Source of the DNA: Pseudohalocynthiibacter aestuariivivens
Lineage (GTDB): Bacteria; Pseudomonadota; Alphaproteobacteria; Rhodobacterales; Rhodobacteraceae
DNA length: 64,000 bases
Direction: 5' to 3'
Assembly: GCF_011040495.1 (NCBI RefSeq)
Contig: NZ_CP049037.1
Location: forward strand, 682,001 to 746,000
Shown here: positions 43,330-51,975 of the stretch, piece by piece
Numbering within the stretch: the first letter of the stretch is position 1
How the letters are laid out: each line of letters opens with the position of its first letter
The notes under the pieces: generated by a model
Told to the model about the DNA's origin: nothing
Databases searched by the model: none
Seen by the model: the letters and a program-made list of their open reading frames with translations, nothing else
Made by a program: the position numbers and the translations under genes

Positions 43330-44851
43330 TACATTTCTCGGTGCCGCTGTGTTTGCTTGCATGTCTTGCGGCATGGCAGGTGCCCAACAACCATTGTCGG
43401 CCATCGACTGGCTGAATGATCCCGGTGCGCCACCGTTGGCCGCACCTCGTCAGCCCGTGCAGAACGAGCCGCCCGTCAGCACTGGCGTGACCATCCCCGA
43501 TGTCACCGTCATGCCGCTCGAAGAGGCTGGACACGAGGCCGTCGGCCTGCTGCCGCCATCCGTCACCGGGCTGCCCGATACACTCTGGTCAGCCAGTGCT
43601 GCCGCTGACATCCTGCCCCTGTGGCGCGATGTGGCGGCCGAACCACTGCCCGCGATACAGGCCTTATATTATACCCTGCTTCTGGCCGAGGCCGAACCTC
43701 CCCAAGGGGCCAAAGGCGCATTTCTAAAGGCCCGCGTTGATGCGCTAATCCGGTTCGGTGCGGTTGACCCTGCGCAGGCCCTGCTGGAACGCGCGGGACC
43801 GACGACACCGCTGCTCTTTCCCGCCTGGTTCGATTTGACCCTGCTCAGCGGGGACGAAGTGGAAGCCTGCACCGCGTTACGCGACACCCCCGGCCTGCAC
43901 CCCGGATACGCGGCCCAAATCTATTGCACCGCCCTGACCGGCGACTGGCAAACCGCCTTTCTGCTGTACGACACGGCACAGGCGTTGGATGTTCTCCCCC
44001 CGACAGAAGCCCAGCTTCTGGCGCAGTTTCTTGACCCTGAAATGGCTGAAACAGCGATCTCTCTCGCGCCGGTCGCGCAACCTTCGCCGTTGCTCTTTCG
44101 GCTATACGAAGCGGTCGGCACACCGCTGCCCACACGCAATCTGCCTTTGGCCTTCGCCACTGCCGATCTACGCAACACCTCGGGGTGGAAGCCCGAACTG
44201 GAAGCCGCCGAGCGGCTGGTTCGCACCGGTGCATTGTCGGAAAACCGGCTGCTGGGCCTTTATACCGATCAGCGCCCTGCAGCATCGGGCGGTGTCTGGG
44301 AACGTGTGTCAGCCGTGCAAAAATTCGAGGCGGCTTTGGAAGCCCGCGACGTAGCCGCCGTCACCCGTACCCTGCCTCCGGTGTGGCGGCTGATGCGCGC
44401 CGAACACCTTGAAATCCCGTTCGCCAGACTTTTCTCGGCTCGATTGGCGCGGCTAGACCTGCCGCCACACGCCGCGACGCTGGCCTATCGCATCCTGTTG
44501 CTGACATCAGATTACGAAGAGATCGCCAATCGCGCCGGGGCGTCGCGCAGCGCCCTTTTCCTTGCCTCTGTCGCGCGCGGCGCACCCGACGCAACACTGG
44601 CCAGCAGCGGACCAGAGCGCGCCATTGCCGACGCATTTGCCACTCCCATCTCTCCTGCACTTGAACACGCGCAATTGCTGGCGGACGGCAAACTGGGCGA
44701 GGCGATCCTGTCGGCTGCCAATCAGGCCGATCAGGCGTCTGGCGATCTGGTCGATATCACGGCCGCTCTCGCCACCCTGCGCGCTGTCGGGCTAGAGGAC
44801 ACTGCGCGGCGCACAGCCCTGCAAATCCTTATTCTGGATCGCCGCGAATGA
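43292..44851 (+). CDS. Exported periplasmic protein, helical, unknown
   Basis: A 519-residue protein that I do not recognise. The N-terminus MRFGRKSSLRQADTFLGAAV continues into FACMSCGMAGAQ, a Sec-type signal with probable cleavage before QQPLS. The rest is Ala/Leu/Pro-rich and helical, like a TPR-type or solenoid protein without clear repeats. An in-frame ATG at 43238 would hide the signal behind a longer N-terminus, so 43292 is preferred. The stop overlaps the xerD ATG by four bases. The set of small membrane protein, this protein and xerD beside aroKB is one I recall as conserved in Rhodobacterales. Confidence 0.75.
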   Translation: MRFGRKSSLRQADTFLGAAVFACMSCGMAGAQQPLSAIDWLNDPGAPPLAAPRQPVQNEPPVSTGVTIPDVTVMPLEEAGHEAVGLLPPSVTGLPDTLWSASAAADILPLWRDVAAEPLPAIQALYYTLLLAEAEPPQGAKGAFLKARVDALIRFGAVDPAQALLERAGPTTPLLFPAWFDLTLLSGDEVEACTALRDTPGLHPGYAAQIYCTALTGDWQTAFLLYDTAQALDVLPPTEAQLLAQFLDPEMAETAISLAPVAQPSPLLFRLYEAVGTPLPTRNLPLAFATADLRNTSGWKPELEAAERLVRTGALSENRLLGLYTDQRPAASGGVWERVSAVQKFEAALEARDVAAVTRTLPPVWRLMRAEHLEIPFARLFSARLARLDLPPHAATLAYRILLLTSDYEEIANRAGASRSALFLASVARGAPDATLASSGPERAIADAFATPISPALEHAQLLADGKLGEAILSAANQADQASGDLVDITAALATLRAVGLEDTARRTALQILILDRRE

Positions 44852-45783
44852 GTGACGGCACCACATGGATCTCCGCCTTTCTGGAGGCACAAGCCGCCGA
44901 ACAGGGCGCGACAGAGAATACGCTCATGGCCTATGCACGTGATTTGGGCGATTTTCAGGAATGGCTGAGCCGCGCCGGGCACAACGTTGCCAATGCCAGC
45001 CAGTTGGACGTCGAAAACTACCTGATTCATTGCGAGGCTCAGGGGCTGGCGAAATCCACCCGTGCCCGCCGCCTTTCGGCGATCAAACAGCTCTACCGCT
45101 TTGCGTTCGAGGACCGGTTGCGCGCAGATAATCCGGCCATCCGCCTGAAGGGACCGGGGCGCGACCAACGTCTGCCGAAAACCCTGACCGAGGAAGAGGT
45201 CGATCGCCTGCTGGACGCCGCGCGCAGCCACGGACGCAATGCGCGCGACCGTTTGCGCAACACGTGTCTGATGGAACTGCTCTATGCCACTGGTATGCGT
45301 GTCACCGAACTCGTCTCGCTCCCGGTCACAGCGGCGCGCGGCGATCCGCGTATGCTGCTTATTCGCGGCAAAGGCGGCAAGGAACGCATGGTCCCCCTGT
45401 CATCCCCCGCACGCGTTGCACTGGCGGCGTGGTTGAAGGATCATGACGACCGCGCCGACGCTGCCCGCGCCAAAGGGGCAAGCCCCTCGCCATATCTCTT
45501 TGCTTCGGCGGGTAAACTTGGCCATCTCACGCGCCATCGGTTTTACGGCCTTATCAAAGAGCTCGCCGTTGCGGGCGGCGTCAGCCCGGCGCGCGTGACA
45601 CCTCATACCCTGCGCCATGCCTTTGCCACGCATCTGTTGGCCAACGGAGCAGACTTGCGTGCGATTCAGACGCTTCTGGGTCATGCCGATGTCGCCACAA
45701 CCGAGATTTACACGCATGTGCTGGAGGAACGGCTCAAGGCACTGGTTCTGGAGCACCACCCGCTGGCAAAGGGGTCAGATTAG
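44848..45783 (+). CDS. xerD: Tyrosine recombinase XerD
   Basis: Site-specific recombinase that resolves chromosome dimers at dif together with XerC. The 311 residues comprise an N-terminal SAM-like core-binding domain (to about 105) and a catalytic domain with Arg in ATGMRVTELVSL, then HTLRHAFATHLL, LGHADVATTEIYTHV (Arg, His, His and the nucleophile Tyr). It is more XerD- than XerC-like in length and in the HTLRHAFATHLL block. It is coupled to the periplasmic protein gene. No dif site was looked for exhaustively. Confidence 0.9.
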   Translation: MSDGTTWISAFLEAQAAEQGATENTLMAYARDLGDFQEWLSRAGHNVANASQLDVENYLIHCEAQGLAKSTRARRLSAIKQLYRFAFEDRLRADNPAIRLKGPGRDQRLPKTLTEEEVDRLLDAARSHGRNARDRLRNTCLMELLYATGMRVTELVSLPVTAARGDPRMLLIRGKGGKERMVPLSSPARVALAAWLKDHDDRADAARAKGASPSPYLFASAGKLGHLTRHRFYGLIKELAVAGGVSPARVTPHTLRHAFATHLLANGADLRAIQTLLGHADVATTEIYTHVLEERLKALVLEHHPLAKGSD

Positions 45784-45866
45784 TCGGCGCTACGCTTTCC
45801 AACCCTTGAACACCGCGCCACCTGCCCCCATAACCAGTTTTTGACAAACGATCTTCGAAGGACCCA

Positions 45867-47174
45867 ATGGACCCCACCGGCGCGACGCTCGACGCGGCTT
45901 TCTGGCTTACCACCGGCGCAATTCTGGCGCTGCTGGTCCTCTCCGGCTTCTTCTCCGGCAGCGAAACCGCCCTGACCGCGGCCTCGCGGGGCAAGCTGCG
46001 CGCGCGTGCCGAGAAGGGCGATACAGGTGCCCAACGTGCGCTGGACATCACAGAAGACAACGAACGCCTGATTGGCTCGGTCCTGTTAGGCAACAATCTG
46101 GTCAACATCCTTGCTGCGTCGCTCGCCACGGCGCTCTTCACGCGGCTATTCGGCGAATCCGGCGTGGCACTGGCCACGCTGGTGATGACGCTGCTGGTTC
46201 TGATCTTTGCCGAAGTGCTGCCGAAAACCTATGCAATCACCAATGCCGAGGTGGCTGCCAGCCGCGTCTCGCCCGTGATCATGCTGGTCATTCGCGTGTT
46301 TTCCCCGGTGGTCGCCGCGGTCCGCTTTCTCGTACGTGGCATCCTTAGCCTCTTTGGCGTCAAAACCGATCCCGACAGCCACATCCTCGCCGTGCGCGAG
46401 GAAATTGCCGGTGCGCTCTATCTGGGCCAGTCCGAAGGCGTGGTCGAAAAAGAGGACCGCGACCGCATTCTGGGTGCGCTTGATCTGGGCGAACGCGCGG
46501 TCGAGGAAATCATGCTTCACCGCAGCCAGATCGAGATGATCGACAGCAGTTCAGAGCCGCAGGCGATTCTGGATCAATGCCTGCAAAGCCCCCATACCCG
46601 TCTGCCCGTGTTCAAGGGCGACCCCGATAACATCATCGGCGTGGTACATGCCAAGGATCTGTTGCGCGCCATGCACAAACTGGTTCTGGGGCGCAACGGT
46701 GCGCCGTCAGCGTTGCGCAATTTCGATATCTCCAGCGTCGCGATGAAACCCTATTTCGTACCCGAAACCACGACACTCGATGACCAGATGCGCCAGTTCC
46801 TGCGCATGCGCACGCATTTCGCGCTGGTGGTGGATGAATATGGCACCCTGCAAGGCCTGATCACGCTGGAGGACATCCTAGAGGAAATCGTCGGCGAAAT
46901 CACCGATGAGTTCGACCCAGAGGCCGAACATTCCTTGAGAAAGGGCGACGACAACCAGTTTATCGTTGATGGTGCTATGACCATCCGCGACCTGAACCGC
47001 GCCACCGACTGGTCTCTGCCCGACGACGCGGCCAACACAGTTGCGGGCCTCGTGATCCACGAGGCGCAGATGATCCCCAAAGTGAACCAAGTGTTCAATT
47101 TTCACGGTTTCCGTTTCGAGGTCACCGCGCGCAAGGACAACCGGATCACCAAGTTGAAAATCAGCGAGCTTTAG
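45867..47174 (+). CDS. CorC/HlyC-family membrane protein (DUF21, CBS pair)
   Basis: A 435-residue protein with an N-terminal DUF21 membrane domain of three to four segments (ILALLVLSGFFSGSETALTAASRGKL), a pair of CBS domains (about 215-340, including MLHRSQIEMIDSS, TRLPVFKGDPDNIIGVVHAKDLL, FALVVDEYGTLQGLITLEDILEEIVGEI) and a C-terminal CorC_HlyC domain. Members are linked to Mg/Co efflux and are not haemolysins. It is transcribed alone after xerD with a gap of 83 bases. Confidence 0.9.
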   Translation: MDPTGATLDAAFWLTTGAILALLVLSGFFSGSETALTAASRGKLRARAEKGDTGAQRALDITEDNERLIGSVLLGNNLVNILAASLATALFTRLFGESGVALATLVMTLLVLIFAEVLPKTYAITNAEVAASRVSPVIMLVIRVFSPVVAAVRFLVRGILSLFGVKTDPDSHILAVREEIAGALYLGQSEGVVEKEDRDRILGALDLGERAVEEIMLHRSQIEMIDSSSEPQAILDQCLQSPHTRLPVFKGDPDNIIGVVHAKDLLRAMHKLVLGRNGAPSALRNFDISSVAMKPYFVPETTTLDDQMRQFLRMRTHFALVVDEYGTLQGLITLEDILEEIVGEITDEFDPEAEHSLRKGDDNQFIVDGAMTIRDLNRATDWSLPDDAANTVAGLVIHEAQMIPKVNQVFNFHGFRFEVTARKDNRITKLKISEL

Positions 47175-47182
47175 GCCCACCG

Positions 47183-47195
47183 GCGCCGCAGGCGC
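47183..47195. terminator. Short hairpin between convergent genes
   Basis: GCGCC-GCA-GGCGC followed by GCTATTT fills most of the 22-base gap between the CorC-like gene and the convergent secreted protein gene. It could stop transcription from both sides. Confidence 0.45.
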
Positions 47196-47196
47196 G

Positions 47197-48417
47197 CTAT
47201 TTGCCGCCGCTCTGCTGGTCCAGCATACAGATATGCAGTTTCTCACCGCGCGCAACACGTTCGGCCTGCAAATCGTCCAGCCTCGCCGCCCCCATGCACC
47301 AGCGATAATGCGTTTGTGTATCCGTCGCCCAGCGACCCCCGCTGAACCCACACTCAAAGCTGGCCGCCTTTCTTGCATTATCCGCCGCCGTCACGGCATA
47401 GCTTTGGCAGGTGGCCTCGTCGGGTATGGTTGAGCCTGCCCCGTGTCCGGTGCTTCCGCCGCCCGCCTGCCCGCGACATGCCTTAATCGCGCCGCGCCGT
47501 CCCGCGTTACGCGTTCGCGCCGCATCGAGATTGCCGACCTGCATGCACCAATCAAAATGCCCGCCTGCGTCACCGGACCATTCGCGCCCGTGCAACCCAC
47601 AGCCCAACGCCTGCGCCTCTTCAAACAGGCCCACGGCCTCGCGCGCGTATTTCCGGCATCCCCGTTTCAGCGCGGGGTTGTGTACGGGTTCTGGTTCAAC
47701 CACCGGCGGATACCCCGAGTAACCCGGGTTTCGGCGCACGTTCTGGTAGCGCAAGACAACGTCGGCGGCACCGTTGTAGCCTGCCCCGTGCCGACGACCG
47801 CCATAGACGCGACCGCTTTGCCCTAACCTTAGCGTCTGTCGTGCCGCCCCGCCCGCGATCACACGTGCATGTCGGTCACGCGGCGCAACTTGTAACTCTA
47901 ACCGCCCGCCAGTTTCTCCGGGCGCAAAGCCGATGAAATCCTGCCCCGAGCGGTCCTGTTCAGAACCACCCAGCCGAAACTGTACCAACGCATCGCGGGG
48001 GACGTTATCGATCACGATACGAATGCCCGCCCGGTGTTGTGACATCGCCCCGACGGGCGTGCGATAGAAGCGGCGTGGCTCTGCCCAGGTCTCTTGCCAG
48101 TCAAAGCTCTGACGACAGCGCGGACGTCCGAGCCAGCGCGGCCGGTTCGGGTCCTGATCGCGCAGATGCAGATCACCGAAAAATGCCATCTCGTAGGCGC
48201 CTTCGCGCGGTTCTGCCAATCTTGCATCAAGCCCCACCTCGGGGATCTCGACCACCAGCCGCCCGATCTCGGGGCTGGTGTCACCCGGTGCGCATTTAAA
48301 GTAGATTTCGCGCGCCTCGGCCTGTGGTGCGCCCAGCACTGCCGCCAGTATGATGCCCACCCCGCCAATCATATTTCCTGCGCTTTTTCGCACACGCCCT
48401 ACAGATGTCAGCCTCAT
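47197..48417 (-). CDS. Secreted protein with duplicated four-cysteine module
   Basis: A 406-residue exported protein with a Sec signal (residues 1-36, cleavage after QAEA). Residues 37-230 are a beta-rich part with Cys 42 and 101. Residues 254-314 and 337-397 are two copies of one module: C-x18-C-x17-C-x22-C with GCGLHGREW/ECGFSGGRW and HFDWCM/HYRWCM; the spacing is identical in both. I recall related WCM modules in periplasmic proteins of alphaproteobacteria, but no function. GGAGG lies 10 bases before ATG 48417. Disulfide-bonded repeats suggest surface or periplasmic binding. Confidence 0.8.
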   Translation of the reverse strand: MRLTSVGRVRKSAGNMIGGVGIILAAVLGAPQAEAREIYFKCAPGDTSPEIGRLVVEIPEVGLDARLAEPREGAYEMAFFGDLHLRDQDPNRPRWLGRPRCRQSFDWQETWAEPRRFYRTPVGAMSQHRAGIRIVIDNVPRDALVQFRLGGSEQDRSGQDFIGFAPGETGGRLELQVAPRDRHARVIAGGAARQTLRLGQSGRVYGGRRHGAGYNGAADVVLRYQNVRRNPGYSGYPPVVEPEPVHNPALKRGCRKYAREAVGLFEEAQALGCGLHGREWSGDAGGHFDWCMQVGNLDAARTRNAGRRGAIKACRGQAGGGSTGHGAGSTIPDEATCQSYAVTAADNARKAASFECGFSGGRWATDTQTHYRWCMGAARLDDLQAERVARGEKLHICMLDQQSGGK

Positions 48418-48520
48418 GGTAAGCAGTCCTCCGGTTGTTCCGATGAGATACCTGCAATTCTACGTGCTGCAGGATCGGACAGACAATGTCCCCCGGATGT
48501 TATCGGATAACAATGGCGTC

Positions 48521-48543
48521 CGGTATGGTGCAAAACCATACCG
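48521..48543. promoter_or_regulatory. Perfect palindrome upstream of the four-cysteine protein gene
   Basis: CGGTATGGT, five bases, ACCATACCG: a perfect 9-5-9 inverted repeat about 105 bases upstream of the secreted-protein start and 103 bases past the DMGDH-like stop. No T-run follows. It could be an operator for a dimeric regulator or a transcript-end hairpin. Confidence 0.4.
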
Positions 48544-48646
48544 AAACGGCCTCGACCTCACACTGCTGCGATGCGAGAATTCAGCAGCTTACGGATCATG
48601 CCTTGAACCATCGCGGCGTTTTGCATGATCACGGCACCGCCCGTTA

Positions 48647-51067
48647 TCACGCCCGCAACTTCTCGCCTTTTGGGTCGAACGGCGGTTCTGCAAGGATCAC
48701 CGCCCGGTGTGGTCGCCCGAGGATCATCACCTCGACGGTATCGCCCGGCACCGCACCCTTCACATATCCCAGCGCCAGACTCATCCCCACGGTATAGCCA
48801 TAGGTCCCCGACGTGACCCGCCCGATCCCCTTGCCATCCTTGAAAATCGGTTCGCCGCCCGTCGCATCGGCGTTCGATGCTGCGGTGTCATCCTCGTTCA
48901 CATGCAACAACACCAGCGTTTCGCGCGGGGCGTTGTCCATGACCTTGGCCAGCGCGGACTTGTGCAAAAACTCCTTGTCCATCTTGCACAACCCCGCCAG
49001 CCCGACCTCTTGGGGCCAGTATTCGGGGCTGTATTCCCGGCTCCACGACCCGTACCCTTTTTCGACCCGCAAGCTCATCAATGCGCGCCCGCCGACAGGC
49101 CCTGCGCCGATCTCCTTTCCGGCAGCAATCAGCGCCGCATATAGCTGCGCCTGATCTTGGGTTTTGCAATGCAGTTCCCATCCCAGATCACCGGTAAAAC
49201 TGACCCGCAGTGCAAGGCACTCCACCCCCGCCAGTTCGATCATCTTCGACCGTATGAACGGGAAATCCTGCGTCGACAGTGATGTATTCGTCATGTGTTG
49301 CAGCATGTTACGCGCCTGCGGACCGGCCACGTTGAAACCGCACATTGCCTCGGTATGGCTCTCAAACACTGTGTCATCGGGCAGCGGCACCATGTCGAGG
49401 AACCGTTTGTGATACCGCTCCGCCATGCCTGATCCGATGATCCAGAATTCCGCGTCGCCGGTGCGCGTCACGGTAAAATCCCCAGCAATCCCGCCGCGCA
49501 CCGAAATCAGCGGCGTCAGGCAGGACCGGCCGACAGAGTTGGGCATCCGGTTGGCGAAAACGGCGTTCAACCAATCCTCGGCCCCCGGCCCCGCACAGCG
49601 GTATTTGGCAAAGTTCGAGATGTCGATTATTCCCGCCCGCTCGCGCAACATCTGGCATTCATCGCCCACCGGCCCCCACCAGTTCTGTCGGGTAAATCCG
49701 TTGGTGTCCGTTGCACCCGGCGCATCGGCGAACCACAAGGGATGCTCCCACCCATAATTGAGACCGAACACCGCGCCCATTTCCTTTTGCATCTCGTAAA
49801 CCGGCCGCACCCGGCACGGACGCCCTGCGCTGCGTTCCTCGTTGGGAAAGTGGATAGCAAAGCGATGCGCATACTGGTCGCGCACCTTGGCCTTGGTAAA
49901 CGCTTTGTCCGCCCAATGCCCGAACCGTGCCATGTCCCATGCGAACATGTCGTACTTCATCTCGCCCTCTGTCACCCACTGGGCGACCATCAGCCCCATG
50001 CCCGCTGACTGACTGAACCCCGGTATGATCCCGTTACAGCAGAAATATCCTTTGAGTTCGGGCACCGGCCCAAGGATCACGTTGCTGTCCGGCGACCAGA
50101 TCATCGGGCCATTGATGACCCGTTTGATCCCGGCCTCACCCACGGCCGGCACGCGGTCGATGGCGCGCATCATGTTCGGCTCGATCCGGTCCAGATCATC
50201 GGCAAAGAGGTCATGGGCAAAATCCAGCGGCGTGCCATCTTCTGCCCAGAACTTCATGTCCCGTTCATAGGCTCCGATCAGCAGGCCCTTACCCTCTTGG
50301 CGCAGGTAATATTCGCCGTCGCGGTCCGCGACGGATGGCAGGCGACGATCCATGCCAGCAATCTCGGCGATGGTTTCGGTCACGAAATATTGGTGTTCGG
50401 TCGGTTGCAATGGCAGCTCGATTCCCGCCAATGCCGCAACTTCGCGCCCCCAAAGCCCCGCAGCATTGATCACCCATTCGGTCTGGATATTGCCCTTGGG
50501 CGTCTCTACGATCCAGCTGCCATCCGGTTGCGCCACAGTGCCCGTCACGGGCGTAAAGCGATGGATTTCGGCCCCGTTCTGCCGTGCGCCGGCCGCATAG
50601 GCATTGGTCACGCCAGACGGGTCCACGTTGCCGCCATCCGGCTCCCACATGATGCAGCGAATGCCGTCGAAATTGACCAGCGGATGCAGTTCTTCTGCTT
50701 TCGCACGGTCGATCTCGTGAAAATTCATCCCGTATAGCTTGGCCTTGGCCGCTTGCAGGCGCAGCTGGTGTTCGCGCGCTTCGGTCTGCGCCAGATAGAG
50801 GCTGCCGGGCTGAAACACGCCACAGCTTTGGCCGGTTTCCTGCTCTAGCGAATTATACAGGTTCATCGTGTAGTGTTGCAGGCGACTGATGTTGGCGCTG
50901 TCGTGCAACCCGTGGATATTGGCCGCCGCATGCCATGTACTGCCACTGGTCAGCTCGTTGCGTTCCAGCAGGACGACGTCGGTCCAGCCCTGTTTAGTCA
51001 AATGGTAAAGGATCGAGCATCCGATGACGCCGCCGCCGATCACGACGGCCTGTGCATGGGTTTTCAT
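48647..51067 (-). CDS. Dimethylglycine-dehydrogenase-like FAD/folate enzyme, paralogue 1
   Basis: Two-domain enzyme of 806 residues. The N-terminal DAO-type FAD domain starts AVVIGGGVIGCSILYHLTKQG and has TSGSTWHAA with His 46, at the position that binds FAD covalently in dimethylglycine oxidase. Residues from about 430 are a GcvT-like folate domain, with LRERAGIIDISNFAKYRCAGPGAEDWL and GDLGWELHC near the end. Such enzymes demethylate dimethylglycine or sarcosine and pass the methyl group to tetrahydrofolate, a step in betaine and choline catabolism. Its paralogue at 53822-56275 points away from it; two genes lie between. The substrate is inferred. Confidence 0.88.
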   Translation of the reverse strand: MKTHAQAVVIGGGVIGCSILYHLTKQGWTDVVLLERNELTSGSTWHAAANIHGLHDSANISRLQHYTMNLYNSLEQETGQSCGVFQPGSLYLAQTEAREHQLRLQAAKAKLYGMNFHEIDRAKAEELHPLVNFDGIRCIMWEPDGGNVDPSGVTNAYAAGARQNGAEIHRFTPVTGTVAQPDGSWIVETPKGNIQTEWVINAAGLWGREVAALAGIELPLQPTEHQYFVTETIAEIAGMDRRLPSVADRDGEYYLRQEGKGLLIGAYERDMKFWAEDGTPLDFAHDLFADDLDRIEPNMMRAIDRVPAVGEAGIKRVINGPMIWSPDSNVILGPVPELKGYFCCNGIIPGFSQSAGMGLMVAQWVTEGEMKYDMFAWDMARFGHWADKAFTKAKVRDQYAHRFAIHFPNEERSAGRPCRVRPVYEMQKEMGAVFGLNYGWEHPLWFADAPGATDTNGFTRQNWWGPVGDECQMLRERAGIIDISNFAKYRCAGPGAEDWLNAVFANRMPNSVGRSCLTPLISVRGGIAGDFTVTRTGDAEFWIIGSGMAERYHKRFLDMVPLPDDTVFESHTEAMCGFNVAGPQARNMLQHMTNTSLSTQDFPFIRSKMIELAGVECLALRVSFTGDLGWELHCKTQDQAQLYAALIAAGKEIGAGPVGGRALMSLRVEKGYGSWSREYSPEYWPQEVGLAGLCKMDKEFLHKSALAKVMDNAPRETLVLLHVNEDDTAASNADATGGEPIFKDGKGIGRVTSGTYGYTVGMSLALGYVKGAVPGDTVEVMILGRPHRAVILAEPPFDPKGEKLRA

Positions 51068-51206
51068 GGGTTTGTCCCTGGCTGTGTCTGCTCCAGACTT
51101 ACTTCACCCGCATCTCGCAAATTGCCAGATGGCGACAGATCACGTCGCGGGAATACAAGTGCCTGAAAATCTGCAAGGACGGCCAGAAGGCCAGAATACG
51201 CCGCAC

Positions 51207-51902
51207 CTAGGGTTCGGGGTGCAGCGGGCGCAACCCTTTCGGTACGCGGTTGCGCGCGTCACTATAGTCTTTTCGCGCGTCCTCCAGTGCGATCCGCGCA
51301 TCGACCTTCTTACCCACATCCCCGAAACGTTCGGCGACCGCCGCCTTGCCGTCCGCATCCATGTAGCGTTCATATGCTGACATGGCGGCCAACCCGCGCA
51401 AGATCCCGTTAGCATAGTACCCCAATGCCGCGTTTTTCTTGTGCGCGCCGCGATAGCGTTGGAGCTGCGTGTAGACGTTGTTCGCGTCAATCTTTTGCTC
51501 GGCGGTCTTGGCTCGATCCACCAGCCCGTCAACCATCGATTTGAACGCCTTCATGCGCTTCGCCGAGGTGGCCAACCCTTTCAGATTGTCCTCTTTCGCA
51601 TATTTGTGCAGCTTGTCATGCGCCTGTTGCGCAGGACCGTTGCGAGAGGCGCGCAGACTGTCTGTATTGGGAATGAACGGACCCTGCGGTTCCTTCTTTG
51701 CGGCTTTCTTCGGCTTTTTCTTGTTCGCTGGCTTTTGGGGTTGCTTTTTGAACGCCTTCTTCTTGGGCTTCTTATTAAACAGATTTGGCCCGTCACCTCC
51801 GCCGCTAGCGTAGACCGCCGAATCACCCAGCCCGTCCGGGCCGCTGGGCAAGAACGAAAATAGCGCGATCACGATAATGGTTGAAATCAGAACCCGCAGC
51901 AT
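51207..51902 (-). CDS. Exported Lys-rich protein, unknown
   Basis: A 231-residue protein with an N-terminal hydrophobic segment (VLISTIIVIALFSFL). Then comes a strongly basic stretch at residues 42-75 (KKPKKKAFKKQPQ, KPANKKKPKKAAKK). A helical region follows (residues 80-215). No family was recognised. The basic run resembles domains that bind nucleic acid or anionic polysaccharide. It is transcribed with no obvious partner, 139 bases beyond the DMGDH-like start. Confidence 0.65.
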   Translation of the reverse strand: MLRVLISTIIVIALFSFLPSGPDGLGDSAVYASGGGDGPNLFNKKPKKKAFKKQPQKPANKKKPKKAAKKEPQGPFIPNTDSLRASRNGPAQQAHDKLHKYAKEDNLKGLATSAKRMKAFKSMVDGLVDRAKTAEQKIDANNVYTQLQRYRGAHKKNAALGYYANGILRGLAAMSAYERYMDADGKAAVAERFGDVGKKVDARIALEDARKDYSDARNRVPKGLRPLHPEP

Positions 51903-51975
51903 GGCATCACTCCCACCTCGATTAACGTCACGTAAGCCAAATGGTGCCGCGAAACAAACTTATCAGCCATACACC

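Noticed and set aside
44848..45783. Integrase of a mobile element
   Set aside because: The tyrosine recombinase has XerD length and motifs and sits in a conserved-looking housekeeping set, with no attachment repeats or cargo genes around it.
45867..47174. Haemolysin
   Set aside because: The HlyC/CorC label is historical; DUF21 plus CBS domains indicate an ion-linked membrane protein.
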